Assembly (NCBI RefSeq): GCF_014837245.1
Contig: NZ_JACYFU010000001.1
Location: forward strand, 62,001 to 126,000
Direction: 5' to 3'
DNA from: Devosia oryzisoli
Lineage (GTDB): Bacteria > Pseudomonadota > Alphaproteobacteria > Rhizobiales > Devosiaceae
Length of the DNA: 64,000 nucleotides
The notes below the pieces were generated by a model that had not been told where the DNA came from, did not search any database, and saw nothing but the letters and a program-made list of their open reading frames with translations. The translations under genes were made by a program, and so were the position numbers. This document shows positions 26,589-36,050 of the stretch, in pieces. How positions within the stretch are numbered: position 1 is the first letter of the stretch; each line of letters opens with the position of its first letter.

Positions 26589-28130
26589 ATGGCACAGCCG
26601 GCGCATTTCGTCATTGTGGGTGGCGGCACCGCCGGGTGGATCGCGGCGTTCATCGTGCAGGATGCCGCGCGCCGCAAGGGCTTCGATATTCGCCTTTCCG
26701 TGGTCGAAAGCTCCAAGATCCCGACCGTCGGCGTCGGCGAGGCGACCACAGCGGCGTTCCGCGTGCTGCTCAAGTCCTTCGGCATCGATGAGTTCGAGTT
26801 CCTGCGCAAGACCGATGCCAGCTTCAAGCTCGGAATTCGCCACGAGGACTGGCGGCGCAACGGTTTTACCTATTATGGCCCTATTGACGATCCGCACCAG
26901 GTGATCCAGCCGCCCGCTGGCGCCCCCTCGGACTATCTCAATGTCTATGCCGTGGCGGCCGGCCGCGCGGTGCAGGAGATGCACCTTTTCCAGCCGCTCC
27001 TCGAGCAGAAGAAGGCGCCCTACGCGCGCAAGGCCGATGGTTCGCTGGTCCCGCTCGGGCCGTTCCACCACGCCTTCCACTTCGATCAGGCGCTGGTCGG
27101 CAAGTTTTTCGCCAGCAAGGCCAAAGGCGTCGAAAAGGTCGACGCCATGGTGGCCGGGGTCGAGCGCAACGGCGAAACCGGCGACATTGCCGCGCTGGTG
27201 CTGGATGACAACTCTCGCCTCGAAGCCGATTTCTTCATCGACGCGACCGGCTTTCGCAAGCAGCTGATCGTCAAGGCGCTGGAAGCGCCCTGGAAATCCT
27301 ATGCGCACGAATTGCCGGTCAACCGGGCGCTGCCGTTCTGGATCGACGTCAAGAAAGGCGAACCGCTCCCCAACTACACCCGCGCCTGGGCGCAAGGGTC
27401 GGGCTGGATGTGGCAGATCCCGACGCGGACGCGCTTCGGTTGCGGCTATGTGTTTTCCGATGAGTTCACCACCCCCGAAGCCGCCAAGGCCGAAATCGAG
27501 ACGGTCCTCGGCCACGAGATCGAGGTGCGCGGCGATATCCGCTTCCAGATCGGGCGGCTCGAGAACGCCTGGATCGGCAATTGCCTCGCCGTTGGCCTCA
27601 GCTCGAGTTTTCTCGAGCCGCTTGAATCCACCTCCATCCACGGCACCATCGTGCAGATGATGCTGTTCGCCCAGCATTTCCTCGATCTGCCCGGCCGCAT
27701 GACCGACAAGAGCAGGGCAGACTACAATGCCCGGGTCGGCCGGCAGGTCGATGACTTCCGCACCTTCGTCAACACGCACTATGTCACCGAGCGCGACGAC
27801 ACGCCGTTCTGGCGCGAGGTCCGCGCCCGCCGCATTCATCCCGAGACGCGCGAGCGCCTCGCCTATTGGCAGCGTCACATGCCACGGCGCGAGCAGTTTC
27901 CGTCATACCTCGGCGGCCTGCCGCACATCGAAACGCAGCTCTATTATCCGGTGCTCGACGGGCTGGGGCTGCTCGATCGCGACGTGGCGCGGCGCGAGAT
28001 GGAGGCCGATCCGGCGTTGCGGCGCTTTGCGCAGCAGACCTTCGACAGCCTCGTCGCCGAATACCGCGCCGCCGCCGCGCAGGCGCTCGACCACGCCGAA
28101 TTCCTGCGCATCGTGCAGGAGATGGGGTGA
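26589..28130 (+). CDS. Tryptophan-halogenase-like flavoprotein
   Basis: A 513-residue flavin-dependent halogenase homologue. It has the FAD motif GGGTAGW (11-17), a Lys at 80 in the position of the catalytic Lys79 of PrnA, the WxWxIP motif as WMWQIP (273-278), and Glu346 in LEPLESTS, the position of the catalytic Glu. All catalytic elements are therefore present. No flavin reductase, efflux or tailoring gene is adjacent. In proteobacteria such genes often sit in carbohydrate loci and their substrates are unknown. GGGGAGGA precedes ATG 26589 by 8 bp. Confidence 0.85.
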   Translation: MAQPAHFVIVGGGTAGWIAAFIVQDAARRKGFDIRLSVVESSKIPTVGVGEATTAAFRVLLKSFGIDEFEFLRKTDASFKLGIRHEDWRRNGFTYYGPIDDPHQVIQPPAGAPSDYLNVYAVAAGRAVQEMHLFQPLLEQKKAPYARKADGSLVPLGPFHHAFHFDQALVGKFFASKAKGVEKVDAMVAGVERNGETGDIAALVLDDNSRLEADFFIDATGFRKQLIVKALEAPWKSYAHELPVNRALPFWIDVKKGEPLPNYTRAWAQGSGWMWQIPTRTRFGCGYVFSDEFTTPEAAKAEIETVLGHEIEVRGDIRFQIGRLENAWIGNCLAVGLSSSFLEPLESTSIHGTIVQMMLFAQHFLDLPGRMTDKSRADYNARVGRQVDDFRTFVNTHYVTERDDTPFWREVRARRIHPETRERLAYWQRHMPRREQFPSYLGGLPHIETQLYYPVLDGLGLLDRDVARREMEADPALRRFAQQTFDSLVAEYRAAAAQALDHAEFLRIVQEMG

Positions 28131-28199
28131 ATGGCCGGCGCGCATTGACATCAGCGCCGATCCGACCCAAGTGGAGCCCAACAGTTTCCGGAGATCCCC

Positions 28200-29297
28200 A
28201 TGGGCTTCAAGATGGGCATTGTCGGCCTGCCGAATGTCGGCAAGTCGACGCTTTTCAACGCATTGACGCGCACCGCGGCGGCGCAGGCGGCCAATTTCCC
28301 GTTCTGCACCATCGAGCCGAATGTGGGCGAGGTCTCGGTGCCCGATCCGCGCCTCGAAAAGCTGGCTGCCATCGGCAAGTCGGCGCAGATCCTGCCCGCG
28401 CGGATGAGCTTCGTCGACATCGCGGGCCTCGTCAAAGGCGCCTCGCAGGGGGAGGGGCTGGGCAACCAGTTCCTCGCCAATATCCGCGAGACCGACGCCA
28501 TCGCCTATGTCCTGCGCTGCTTTGAAGACAGCAACGTCATCCACGTCGCCAACAAGGTCGATCCGCTGGCCGACGCCGAAGTGGTCGAGACCGAGTTGAT
28601 GCTGGCCGACCTCGAAAGCCTCGAAAAGCGCCGTCCGGGCGTCGAGAAGAAGGCCAAGGGCAACGACAAGGACGCCAAGCTGACGCTCGAGCTCATCGAC
28701 CGCTCGCTCGTCGTGCTGCGCGAAGGCAAGTCGGCTCGTTTCGTCAAGCGCGACGCCGAGGAAGAAAAGGCTTTTCGCGAGCTGCAGCTCCTGACCAGCA
28801 AGCCGGTTCTATACGTCTGCAACGTCGACGAAGGCTCGGCCGCCACCGGCAATGCGCTCTCCGCCAAGGTCGAGGAATACGCCAAGGCCAACGATGCCGG
28901 CGTCGTCATCATCTCGGCCGAGATCGAGAGCCAGCTTGCGCAACTGCCCGACGAGGAACAGGCCGAATATCTCGCCTCCCTCGGGCTCGAGCAGCCGGGC
29001 CTCAACCGGCTGATCCGCGAGGCCTACGACCTGCTGCACCTGCAAACTTACTTCACCGTCGGTCCCAAGGAGACGCGCGCCTGGACCATCCACAAGGGCG
29101 ACAAGGCCCCGCAGGCGGCCGGCGTCATCCACACCGATTTCGAGCGCGGCTTCATCCGCGCCCAGACCATCGCCTATGACGACTTCGTCACCCTGGGCGG
29201 CGAAGTCCCCGCCAAGGAAGCGGGCAAGGCACGTGACGAAGGCAAGGAATACGTCGTCAAGGACGGCGACGTCATGCTGTTCAAGTTCAACACCTAG
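28200..29297 (+). CDS. ychF: Redox-regulated ATPase YchF (Obg-related)
   Basis: A 365-residue translation-linked P-loop ATPase. G1 is GLPNVGKS (9-16), G3 is [14 protein letters not shown], and NVDE replaces the NKxD specificity motif, which explains ATP rather than GTP preference. The C-terminal TGS domain ([37 protein letters not shown]) is complete. In many Rhizobiales it follows pth directly; here pth is about 11 kb away on the other strand. Confidence 0.96.
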   Translation: MGFKMGIVGLPNVGKSTLFNALTRTAAAQAANFPFCTIEPNVGEVSVPDPRLEKLAAIGKSAQILPARMSFVDIAGLVKGASQGEGLGNQFLANIRETDAIAYVLRCFEDSNVIHVANKVDPLADAEVVETELMLADLESLEKRRPGVEKKAKGNDKDAKLTLELIDRSLVVLREGKSARFVKRDAEEEKAFRELQLLTSKPVLYVCNVDEGSAATGNALSAKVEEYAKANDAGVVIISAEIESQLAQLPDEEQAEYLASLGLEQPGLNRLIREAYDLLHLQTYFTVGPKETRAWTIHKGDKAPQAAGVIHTDFERGFIRAQTIAYDDFVTLGGEVPAKEAGKARDEGKEYVVKDGDVMLFKFNT

Positions 29298-29317
29298 CGC
29301 CAGCCCCTCACACCGAT

Positions 29318-29385
29318 GTCACCCCGGCGCAGGCCGGGGTCTATCCCGAGATGTCGAGATTGTTCCCGGCCTGCGCCGGGATGAC
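29318..29385. repeat. Palindromic intergenic element, copy 2
   Basis: Arms at 29318-29341 (GTCACCCCGGCGCAGGCCGG start) and 29363-29385 are near inverted copies with GTCA / TGAC ends. It lies between the convergent ychF and PhyH genes and resembles copies at 26390 and 36051 in layout, with a different arm core. Confidence 0.65.
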
Positions 29386-29421
29386 GTTCTGTGAGCTGGA
29401 CCGTATGCTGGGCCAATCCCC

Positions 29422-30231
29422 TCAGTGCGGCCCAACCTCCGCCAGCGTCCCGCACGGTCCCCCGTCCTCGTTCACCCCGATCTCCTGCCGCGCGCCGGCA
29501 AAGCTCATCGCTTCGTACCAGTGGCTCATCTCCACCGTGCTGGCCGGCACGTAGTGGAAGATCAGCGAGCGGCGAAACCGGTCGGTGCTGGTGTTGGGCG
29601 TCGAGCCGTGGATGACGCTGCCGTTGAAGAACAGCACGTCGCCGGCCTTGAGATCCATCATCTGCGGTTCCAGCCCGTCGGGCGGCTCGACATGTTCGGT
29701 GGTGAACGACACGGCCGGGTCCGAGGGTTCGGGACAGGCGATGTCGAGCGTTGCCGTCTGGGGCACGCACATCATGCCGCCATTGCCCGCGTCGGCATCA
29801 TCCACCGCGATCCAGGCGGCCATGCAGGTGCCCGGCTTCACCCGCAGGTAGAAATTGTCCTGGTGCAGGTCCTGTCCGCGCGCCCCGGGCGGCTTGAAGT
29901 AGAACATGGACTGGCAGGCATAGGGCTGCTCGCCGAAGAGCTGGGCGAGGATCGGCTCCAGCCGCGGATCGAGCATGTGGCGCATGGCCAGCTGCCCCGC
30001 CGCTTTGTCGGCATGCTTGTGCGGGTGCATCATGCGCGGATAGCGCGCCAGCGGGTCATCGGGTGAAGGATTGCCGCGCGGCAAATCCGACAGCCCCGGC
30101 ACCGGGCCGTCCGCGGCCTGCTGCATGAAGGTGTCGCGGATTTCCGCGATCTCGGCCGGGCTGAACAGTCCGCGCGCGGCGACGAAACCGTCGCGCTGGA
30201 AGGCGGCATACTGGTCTGGTGTGAGGCTCAT
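29422..30231 (-). CDS. Phytanoyl-CoA dioxygenase (PhyH) family protein
   Basis: A 269-residue Fe(II)/2-oxoglutarate dioxygenase. HQD (in QDLHQDNFY, about 126-134) and the distal His in VIHGSTPNTS are the iron triad; the Arg in TDRFRRSL would bind 2-oxoglutarate. The N-terminal FQRDGFVAARGLFSPAEIAEIR segment is the family hallmark. Substrate unknown. It sits just upstream, on the same strand, of where AraC transcription ends (71-bp gap), so AraC read-through is possible. AGGAG precedes ATG 30231. Confidence 0.88.
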   Translation of the reverse strand: MSLTPDQYAAFQRDGFVAARGLFSPAEIAEIRDTFMQQAADGPVPGLSDLPRGNPSPDDPLARYPRMMHPHKHADKAAGQLAMRHMLDPRLEPILAQLFGEQPYACQSMFYFKPPGARGQDLHQDNFYLRVKPGTCMAAWIAVDDADAGNGGMMCVPQTATLDIACPEPSDPAVSFTTEHVEPPDGLEPQMMDLKAGDVLFFNGSVIHGSTPNTSTDRFRRSLIFHYVPASTVEMSHWYEAMSFAGARQEIGVNEDGGPCGTLAEVGPH

Positions 30232-30302
30232 GCACTGCTCCTGGTCGGCGCTCACACTAGGCCGCCCAGGCCGCAGGCGCCAAGCCGCTTCCTGCGCTGA
30301 TG

Positions 30303-31223
30303 CTAGCGAATCGTGTTCTGGCGCATCTGGTTCGGCGTCATCCCATAGGCGCGGCGGAAGTGTTCATAGAACTGGGTCTGGCTGACGAAGCCCGAGTGGA
30401 ACGCCACGTTGGCAATCGACAGGCTCCCGTCGAACAGCAGGCTGCGCGCCCGGATCAGCCGCATGCGGATGACGAATTTCTGCACGGAAATGTGCATCAC
30501 CTTGGTGAAGAGGTTGGTGGCGTAGTTGGGATGCAGCCCCACCACCGCCGCGATGTCTTCGGCACTCAGGCGATCGGTAATGTTCTCCACGATGTGGCGC
30601 ACCATGCGCACCACATAGCGCACCGGGGAGGCGCTGCGGGTGCGGCTCGCCGACTTTTCCAGCCAGGGTGGCAGAAGCGTTTCCCAGCCGGTGATGGCGG
30701 CGCGTCGGAACATGGTCCCGATTTCGGCGCGCACGAGGTCTGAGCGCAGTGAGTTGCCGCTGCGATAGTCGCCATGCCAGCGCTCCAGCGTCTCGAGGCC
30801 GATGCAGTCGGGGGTAAGCTGGATGACCCCGCCGCCCATCAGGGTCTCGGTCAGCCGCCCCAGTTGCGGCATTTCGAGAAAGGCGTCCATGGGCAGGTAG
30901 ATGTTGAGCTGGCGCCCATCGTCCACGTCGCGCAGCGCCACCGTTTGGTGGGGTATCCCGGCCCAGAAGGCCACGAGACGATTGGGCCCGACGGTGATGT
31001 CGCCGCCGTCGAAGACATAGTCCATTTCGCCGCGCGTCAGCCAGTTGAACTCGATATGGCCGTGGCTATGGGGCTGCGGCATGATCTGCGGCGGGAAGGC
31101 CCGAATGCCGAAACGGCCGAAGGCCTTGCCCGAAGCGTAGAAGCTCCGGTCGGGGCGCGGTGTCGGGCGCGGCGCCTTTTCGCGGGTGCGCGAAGCGGGT
31201 GAGGGGCGGTCCTCGATTATCAT
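30303..31223 (-). CDS. AraC family regulator of the importer/alpha-galactosidase operon
   Basis: A 306-residue AraC/XylS protein. The cupin sensing domain starts near residue 40 (PHSHGHIEFNWLTRGEMDYVFDGG), and the C-terminal double helix-turn-helix (IAAVVGLHPNYATNLFTKVMH and IANVAFHSGFVSQTQFYEHFRRAYGMTP) is complete. It resembles MelR-type regulators of alpha-galactoside use. Divergent from the binding-protein gene, with two palindromes in the spacer. ATG at 31223 is chosen; upstream in-frame starts would run across those palindromes. Confidence 0.85.
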   Translation of the reverse strand: MIIEDRPSPASRTREKAPRPTPRPDRSFYASGKAFGRFGIRAFPPQIMPQPHSHGHIEFNWLTRGEMDYVFDGGDITVGPNRLVAFWAGIPHQTVALRDVDDGRQLNIYLPMDAFLEMPQLGRLTETLMGGGVIQLTPDCIGLETLERWHGDYRSGNSLRSDLVRAEIGTMFRRAAITGWETLLPPWLEKSASRTRSASPVRYVVRMVRHIVENITDRLSAEDIAAVVGLHPNYATNLFTKVMHISVQKFVIRMRLIRARSLLFDGSLSIANVAFHSGFVSQTQFYEHFRRAYGMTPNQMRQNTIR

Positions 31224-31226
31224 ACT

Positions 31227-31273
31227 TATCCGCGGATATCTTAGAAAACCGGAATTAGTCACTACTATTCCGG
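31227..31273. promoter_or_regulatory. Two palindromes in the AraC/importer divergent spacer
   Basis: A perfect 12-bp palindrome TATCCGCGGATA lies at 31227-31238, directly before the AraC start codon. A second inverted repeat at 31249-31273 has 7-bp arms CCGGAAT / ATTCCGG around 11 bp. Both are candidate operators for the AraC protein or another sugar regulator. Confidence 0.5.
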
Positions 31274-31385
31274 ATTGTATCGGCGCTGGCAAGGCGTAGG
31301 CTTCAGTATGCGCGGTGTTCCGTCCGGTGGGAGAGACCGGCTCGTGCGATAGACGCAAAACACCGTCCGCAAATGGGAGGTTCTA

Positions 31386-33464
31386 TTGAGAAAGCACACC
31401 TATGCCCTTGGCGGGGCAGGCCTTTTGCTGTCCGTCTCCATGCTGGCCATCCCGGCCCAGGAACTGACGGGCGAGCTGCCCGATCCGCCCGAGTTCGCGG
31501 CACAGAGCGAGCCGAACTTCGTTTCCGTCGGCGACATCCTCGAATTCAAGGCGCTGCCCGAATATCACGAACCCGACTGGGTCACCTCGAAATATGTCGA
31601 CGAAGGCAAGCTGCCGCCGGTCGCAGAGCGCCTGCCCAAGGAACCGCTGGTCTACAAGACGGCCAACATGCCCGACGGCGTCGGCGTCTATGGCGACACC
31701 ATGCGCCACGTCATCGGCGGCCGGCCCGAGGGCTGGAACTATATCGGCGGCCAGAGCCAGGGCTGGGGCGGCATCGACATCGGCCTGTCCGAATGCCTGA
31801 CGCGCACCGGCCCGCTGTTCCAGGTCAAGGCCGACGAACTCGAACCGCTGCCGAACCTGGCCAAGAGCTGGGAGTGGTCCGAAGACGGGCACGAATTGAC
31901 CATGCACCTGATCGAAGGCGCCAAGTGGTCCGACGGCGATCCATTCGATGCGGAAGACGTGATGTTCTACTGGAACGACAACGTCCTCGATTCCAACGTC
32001 TCCCCGCTCAATGGCGCCACGCCCGAAACCTTTGGCGAAGGCACCACGCTCGAGCAGGTCGATCCCTACACCATCAAGTGGACGTTCAAGGAAGCCTTCC
32101 CCAAGCAGTACCTCTACGCCATGGCCTATGGCACGTTCTGCCCGGGGCCGAGCCACATTCTCAAGCCCGAGCATCCGAAATACTCGGACAACACCTATGA
32201 GCAGTACAAGAACGCCTTCCCGCCCGAATACATGAACATGCCGGTGATGGGCGCCTGGGTGCCGGTGGAATACCGGCCGGACGACATCATCGTCATGCGC
32301 CGCAACCCGTACTACTGGAAGGTCGACGAGGAGGGCAACCAGCTCCCCTATCTCAACGAGATGCATTATCGCCTCTCGACCTGGGCGGATCGCGACGTGC
32401 AGGCCGTGGCCGGCTCGGGCGACTTCTCCAACCTCGAACAGGCTGAAAGCTACGTCGAATCGCTGCGCCGCTCGGCTGAAGACAGTGCTCCGGCCCGTCT
32501 GCAGTTCGGCGCCCGCACCATCGGCTATGCCCTGCGCATGAATCTGTCCGGCAATGGCTGGGGCGACCCCGACGAACGCGAGCAGGCCGTGCGCGAGCTC
32601 AATCGCAACCTCGACTTCCGCAAGGCCGTCACTATTGCGGTCGATCGGCAGCGCTTGGGCGAGTCGCTGGTCCGTGGGCCGTTCACGGCCATCTATCCCG
32701 GCGGCCTCTATGCCGGCACCGCCTTCTACGACAAGGCGTCCACGGTCTACTATCCGTTCAACCTCGACGCGGCCAAGAGCCTGCTCGATGGCCTTGATCT
32801 CAAGGACACCGACGGCAACGGCATCCGCAACTTCCCCGAAGGAACGGCTGGCGGCGCCGACGTCGAAATCACGCTGCTCGCCAATACCGACTACGGCACC
32901 GACACCAACCTGGCCGAAGGCGTCATCGCCATGATGGAGCCGCTGGGCATTCGCGTCATCGCCAATTTCCAGTCGGGAACGGCGCGTGACGACATGTCCC
33001 AGGCCGGTCAGTTCGACTGGAGCGTCGAGCGGCAGGGTTCGGAAATGGTCTCGGTCGTGCAGAACACGGCCACGCTCGCCCCGACCGGTCCGCGCACCAG
33101 CTACTTCCACCGCGCGGGGACCGATGGCACGGTCGATCTGCTGCCCTTCGAGCAGGAACTGGTGGATGTGGTGAACAAGTTCATCGCCACCAGCGACAAC
33201 GCCGAACGCGTGGAGCTGATGAAGCAGTATCAGAAGATCTATACCGAGAACGTCTATTCGGTGGGCCTCACCCAGTATCCGGGTGCCCTGATCATCAACA
33301 AGCGCTTCGCCAACGTCCCCGCCGGCACGCCGATCTTCATGTTCAACTGGGCAGAAGACAGCGTGATGCGCGAGCGGCTCTACGTGCCGGAAGACAAGCA
33401 GGGCAATTACGAGCTGTTCCCCGAAACCCTGCCGGGCGAACCGGGCGGCGAAGGCCCAGCCTGA
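31386..33464 (+). CDS. Periplasmic binding protein of a peptide-family (SBP_bac_5) oligosaccharide importer
   Basis: A 692-residue solute-binding protein, longer than the usual 500-550 for dipeptide binders. A signal peptide covers about residues 1-25. Family features include LAKSWEWSEDGHELTMHLIEGAKWSDGDPFDAEDV and RNPYYWKVDEEGNQLPYL. The translation start is TTG at 31386, 6 bp after GGGAGG. With an alpha-galactosidase at the end of the operon and an AraC regulator divergent, the ligand is more likely an alpha-galactoside (as for the Agp system of Sinorhizobium) than a peptide. Confidence 0.88.
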   Translation: MRKHTYALGGAGLLLSVSMLAIPAQELTGELPDPPEFAAQSEPNFVSVGDILEFKALPEYHEPDWVTSKYVDEGKLPPVAERLPKEPLVYKTANMPDGVGVYGDTMRHVIGGRPEGWNYIGGQSQGWGGIDIGLSECLTRTGPLFQVKADELEPLPNLAKSWEWSEDGHELTMHLIEGAKWSDGDPFDAEDVMFYWNDNVLDSNVSPLNGATPETFGEGTTLEQVDPYTIKWTFKEAFPKQYLYAMAYGTFCPGPSHILKPEHPKYSDNTYEQYKNAFPPEYMNMPVMGAWVPVEYRPDDIIVMRRNPYYWKVDEEGNQLPYLNEMHYRLSTWADRDVQAVAGSGDFSNLEQAESYVESLRRSAEDSAPARLQFGARTIGYALRMNLSGNGWGDPDEREQAVRELNRNLDFRKAVTIAVDRQRLGESLVRGPFTAIYPGGLYAGTAFYDKASTVYYPFNLDAAKSLLDGLDLKDTDGNGIRNFPEGTAGGADVEITLLANTDYGTDTNLAEGVIAMMEPLGIRVIANFQSGTARDDMSQAGQFDWSVERQGSEMVSVVQNTATLAPTGPRTSYFHRAGTDGTVDLLPFEQELVDVVNKFIATSDNAERVELMKQYQKIYTENVYSVGLTQYPGALIINKRFANVPAGTPIFMFNWAEDSVMRERLYVPEDKQGNYELFPETLPGEPGGEGPA

Positions 33465-33516
33465 TCGGCGCAGCGCCGTTTAGCCTGGCCGGCAAAGGCA
33501 CCGGCCTCCAAGCCGA

Positions 33517-33764
33517 CTCCCTCCCCCTTGCGGGGAGGGATCAAGGGTGGGGGGGCTGAGCCCGGATTTTCCGGCTCTCGCTAGCCTTACCCGGCGCCGA
33601 CGCTTTGGCTCCGGCCGTCCCTCCCCCCTGGTGGGGAGGGAGAGCGAGATCGGACTTGGCCCTTCGCCAAGTCCGTCAATCGAGCAGGGTTGGGGGGATC
33701 TCTCCGCAAACGCATTGCGCGGAAATCCCCCCACCCTTGATCCCTCCCCACGAGGGGGCGGGAG
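33517..33764. repeat. 248-bp inverted-repeat structure between binding-protein and permease genes
   Basis: Arms of about 38 bp, 33517-33554 and 33726-33764, are inverted copies with the shared core GGGGAGGGATCAAGGGTGGG; a third related CCCTCCCC-type block sits in the middle (about 33622-33645), followed by a GGACTTGGC / GCCAAGTCC hairpin (33653-33675). It fills most of the 352-bp gap, which has no gene. In mRNA it would fold strongly and could stabilise the binding-protein message or dampen permease expression. Confidence 0.65.
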
Positions 33765-33816
33765 ACGACTAAGACGCCGGGGATCAATATCCCGCTGAAG
33801 ACCTCGAGAGGCCAAG

Positions 33817-34827
33817 ATGCTCCGCTTCCTGACCATACGCGTGCTCGGCGCGATCCCGCTGCTGTTCCTGCTCAGCGTCGTGACCTTCGCCATCATCCAG
33901 GCCCCGCCGGGCGACTATGGCGACACCATCCGCTCCATGCTGATCAACCAGGGCGGTGCGGCCCCCGACGTCGCTGAAGCCCAAGCGGAGATCTATCGCG
34001 AGAGGAACGGCCTCAACGATCCGATCATCGTGCAGTATTTCCGCTGGATCACCGGCATCGTCACCCGCTTCGATTTCGGCCAGTCCTACTTCTACAACAA
34101 GCCCGTGGCCAACGTCGTGGCCGAGCGCCTGCCGGCGACCATCGCGCTGGCGCTTGTGTGTCACATCCTGGCCTCGCTGCTCGGCATCGGCCTTGGCATC
34201 GTCGCCGCCACCCGCCAGTATTCCTGGGTCGATACGCTTCTGGGCATTGTCAGCTTCCTTGGCATGACGATCCCGCGCTTCCTCCTTGCCATCATCATCC
34301 TCTATCTCCTCGTCTTCCGGCTCAACGTCTCGGAGGTGGGCATGTTCTTTTCCGCCCGCTATGGCGGCGCGCCCTGGAGTTGGGACAAGTTCGTCAACCT
34401 CATCCAGCATGTCTGGCCGGTGATCTTCATCGCCACCTTTGGCGGGCTCGCCTACAATATGCGCGTCATGCGCGCCAATCTGCTCGACGTGCTCAATTCG
34501 CAGTATGTCGAGACGGCGCGGGCCAAGGGCCTGCCCGAAAGTGCCGTCATCATGAAGCACGCGGTGCCCAATGCGCTTCATCCGCTGATCGCCTATCAGG
34601 GCGTGGTGCTGCCCTACATGCTGACCGGCGAGATCGAGGTCGCCATCGTCTTCGGCCTGGCCACCGTCGGTCCGGCCATCGTCGGGTCCATGGGGGCAGG
34701 GGACGTCTATGTCACCGCCACCTTCATGCTGGTGCTGGCCGCCACGCTGATCATCGGCAACATCATCGCCGACCTGCTGCTGGTCGCCCTCGACCCGCGC
34801 GTGCGCATGGGAGGAAACGCCGAATGA
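33817..34827 (+). CDS. ABC transporter permease (DppB/OppB-type)
   Basis: A 336-residue permease with about six membrane helices. An N-terminal TIRVLGAIPLLFLLSVVTFAI helix and GLNDP segment mark the DppB/OppB class, and the cytoplasmic coupling (EAA) loop reads YVETARAKGLPESAVIMKHAVPNAL near residues 229-253. It overlaps the next permease by ATGA. Confidence 0.93.
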   Translation: MLRFLTIRVLGAIPLLFLLSVVTFAIIQAPPGDYGDTIRSMLINQGGAAPDVAEAQAEIYRERNGLNDPIIVQYFRWITGIVTRFDFGQSYFYNKPVANVVAERLPATIALALVCHILASLLGIGLGIVAATRQYSWVDTLLGIVSFLGMTIPRFLLAIIILYLLVFRLNVSEVGMFFSARYGGAPWSWDKFVNLIQHVWPVIFIATFGGLAYNMRVMRANLLDVLNSQYVETARAKGLPESAVIMKHAVPNALHPLIAYQGVVLPYMLTGEIEVAIVFGLATVGPAIVGSMGAGDVYVTATFMLVLAATLIIGNIIADLLLVALDPRVRMGGNAE

Positions 34828-36011
34828 GCAAGGTCGATACCCGCTCCTCCATCCCGCTGCCGACCGATCTTGCCGGTGGCCCTGAGCCCACCTTCGCCGA
34901 GGAGGCCGATGTCCCCCCTGCGGTCTCCCGCTACGGCTCTGGCAACGAAACCTATGCGGCCCTCGTCTGGCGCCGCTTCCGTCGCTCCACCATGGGCATG
35001 ATCGGCCTCGTGCTCGTCGCGCTCCTGCTGTTCGTCTCGATCTTCGCCGATACCTTCGCGCCCATGGACCCCAAGGCCGCCAACCTGCCGTTCGCGCCGC
35101 CCGACACCATCGCCTTCGAGGACCCGCAGGGCAATTTCAGCCTCATCCCTTACGTCTATCCCATCGGCGACACGGGCGAGTTCGACCCCGTCACCTTCCA
35201 GCCGCTGACCGGTGCCGACAAGTCCAACCCCACCCCTACCGGGTTCTTCGTCGAGGGCTACAGCTATCATCTCCTCTGGTTCATTCCGACCAACATCCAC
35301 TTCTTCGGCTCGACCGACGGGCGCCCGATCCAGCTCCTGGGCACCGACAAGTTCGGCCGCGACATCCTTTCGCGCGGCATCGTCGGTTCACGCATCTCGC
35401 TGATGATCGCGCTGGCCGTGGTCACCATGACCACCGTCGTCGGCACTCTGGTGGGCATCACCTCGGGCTATATCGGCGGGGCGCTTGACGCCTGGGTGCA
35501 GCGCTTCGTCGAGTTCGTCCTCGCCTTCCCGCAACTGCCGCTCTACCTCGCGCTCACCTCGCTCATCCCGGTGACGGCGCCGTCCAACGTGTTCCTCACC
35601 TTCGTGATCTTCGTCATGGCGGTGCTGGGCTGGGCGCAGCTGAGCCGTGAGGTGCGCTCCAAGACCCTGGCGCTGGCCCGCATCGACTATGTCCGCGCCG
35701 CCATCGCCGTGGGCTCGTCCGATGCGCGCATCATCACCCGCCATATCCTGCCCAATGTGCTCAGCCACATCATCGTGGCGGTGACACTGGCCATCCCCAG
35801 CGTCGTGCTGCTCGAAAGCTTCCTCGGCTTCCTCGGCTTTGCGGTGAAGCCTCCGCTCGTCTCGTGGGGCCTGATGCTGCAGGACACCGGCACCTTCTCG
35901 GTGATTGGTTCCTACCCCTGGATCCTCTCGCCCGTCATCTTCGTGCTGATCACCGTCTTTGCGTTCAACGCGCTCGGCGATGGCCTGCGCGACGCCATCG
36001 ACCCCTATTGA
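34824..36011 (+). CDS. ABC transporter permease (DppC/OppC-type)
   Basis: A 395-residue permease, longer than standard DppC because of an extended N-terminus (about 45 residues) and a large first periplasmic loop (about 75-165). The LLGTDKFGRDILSRGIVGSRISL segment is the DppC signature; the coupling loop is DYVRAAIAVGSSDARIITRHILPNVL. It starts in the stop codon of the upstream permease gene, with GGAGGAA ahead. Confidence 0.93.
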   Translation: MSKVDTRSSIPLPTDLAGGPEPTFAEEADVPPAVSRYGSGNETYAALVWRRFRRSTMGMIGLVLVALLLFVSIFADTFAPMDPKAANLPFAPPDTIAFEDPQGNFSLIPYVYPIGDTGEFDPVTFQPLTGADKSNPTPTGFFVEGYSYHLLWFIPTNIHFFGSTDGRPIQLLGTDKFGRDILSRGIVGSRISLMIALAVVTMTTVVGTLVGITSGYIGGALDAWVQRFVEFVLAFPQLPLYLALTSLIPVTAPSNVFLTFVIFVMAVLGWAQLSREVRSKTLALARIDYVRAAIAVGSSDARIITRHILPNVLSHIIVAVTLAIPSVVLLESFLGFLGFAVKPPLVSWGLMLQDTGTFSVIGSYPWILSPVIFVLITVFAFNALGDGLRDAIDPY

Positions 36012-36050
36012 GAGGGCGTTCAGCATGCGCATCTCCGCCTCCCCACCAGG

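Noticed and set aside
31383-33110. 575-codon minus-strand frame across the binding-protein gene
   Set aside because: Antisense shadow of a well-supported binding protein with signal peptide and Shine-Dalgarno.
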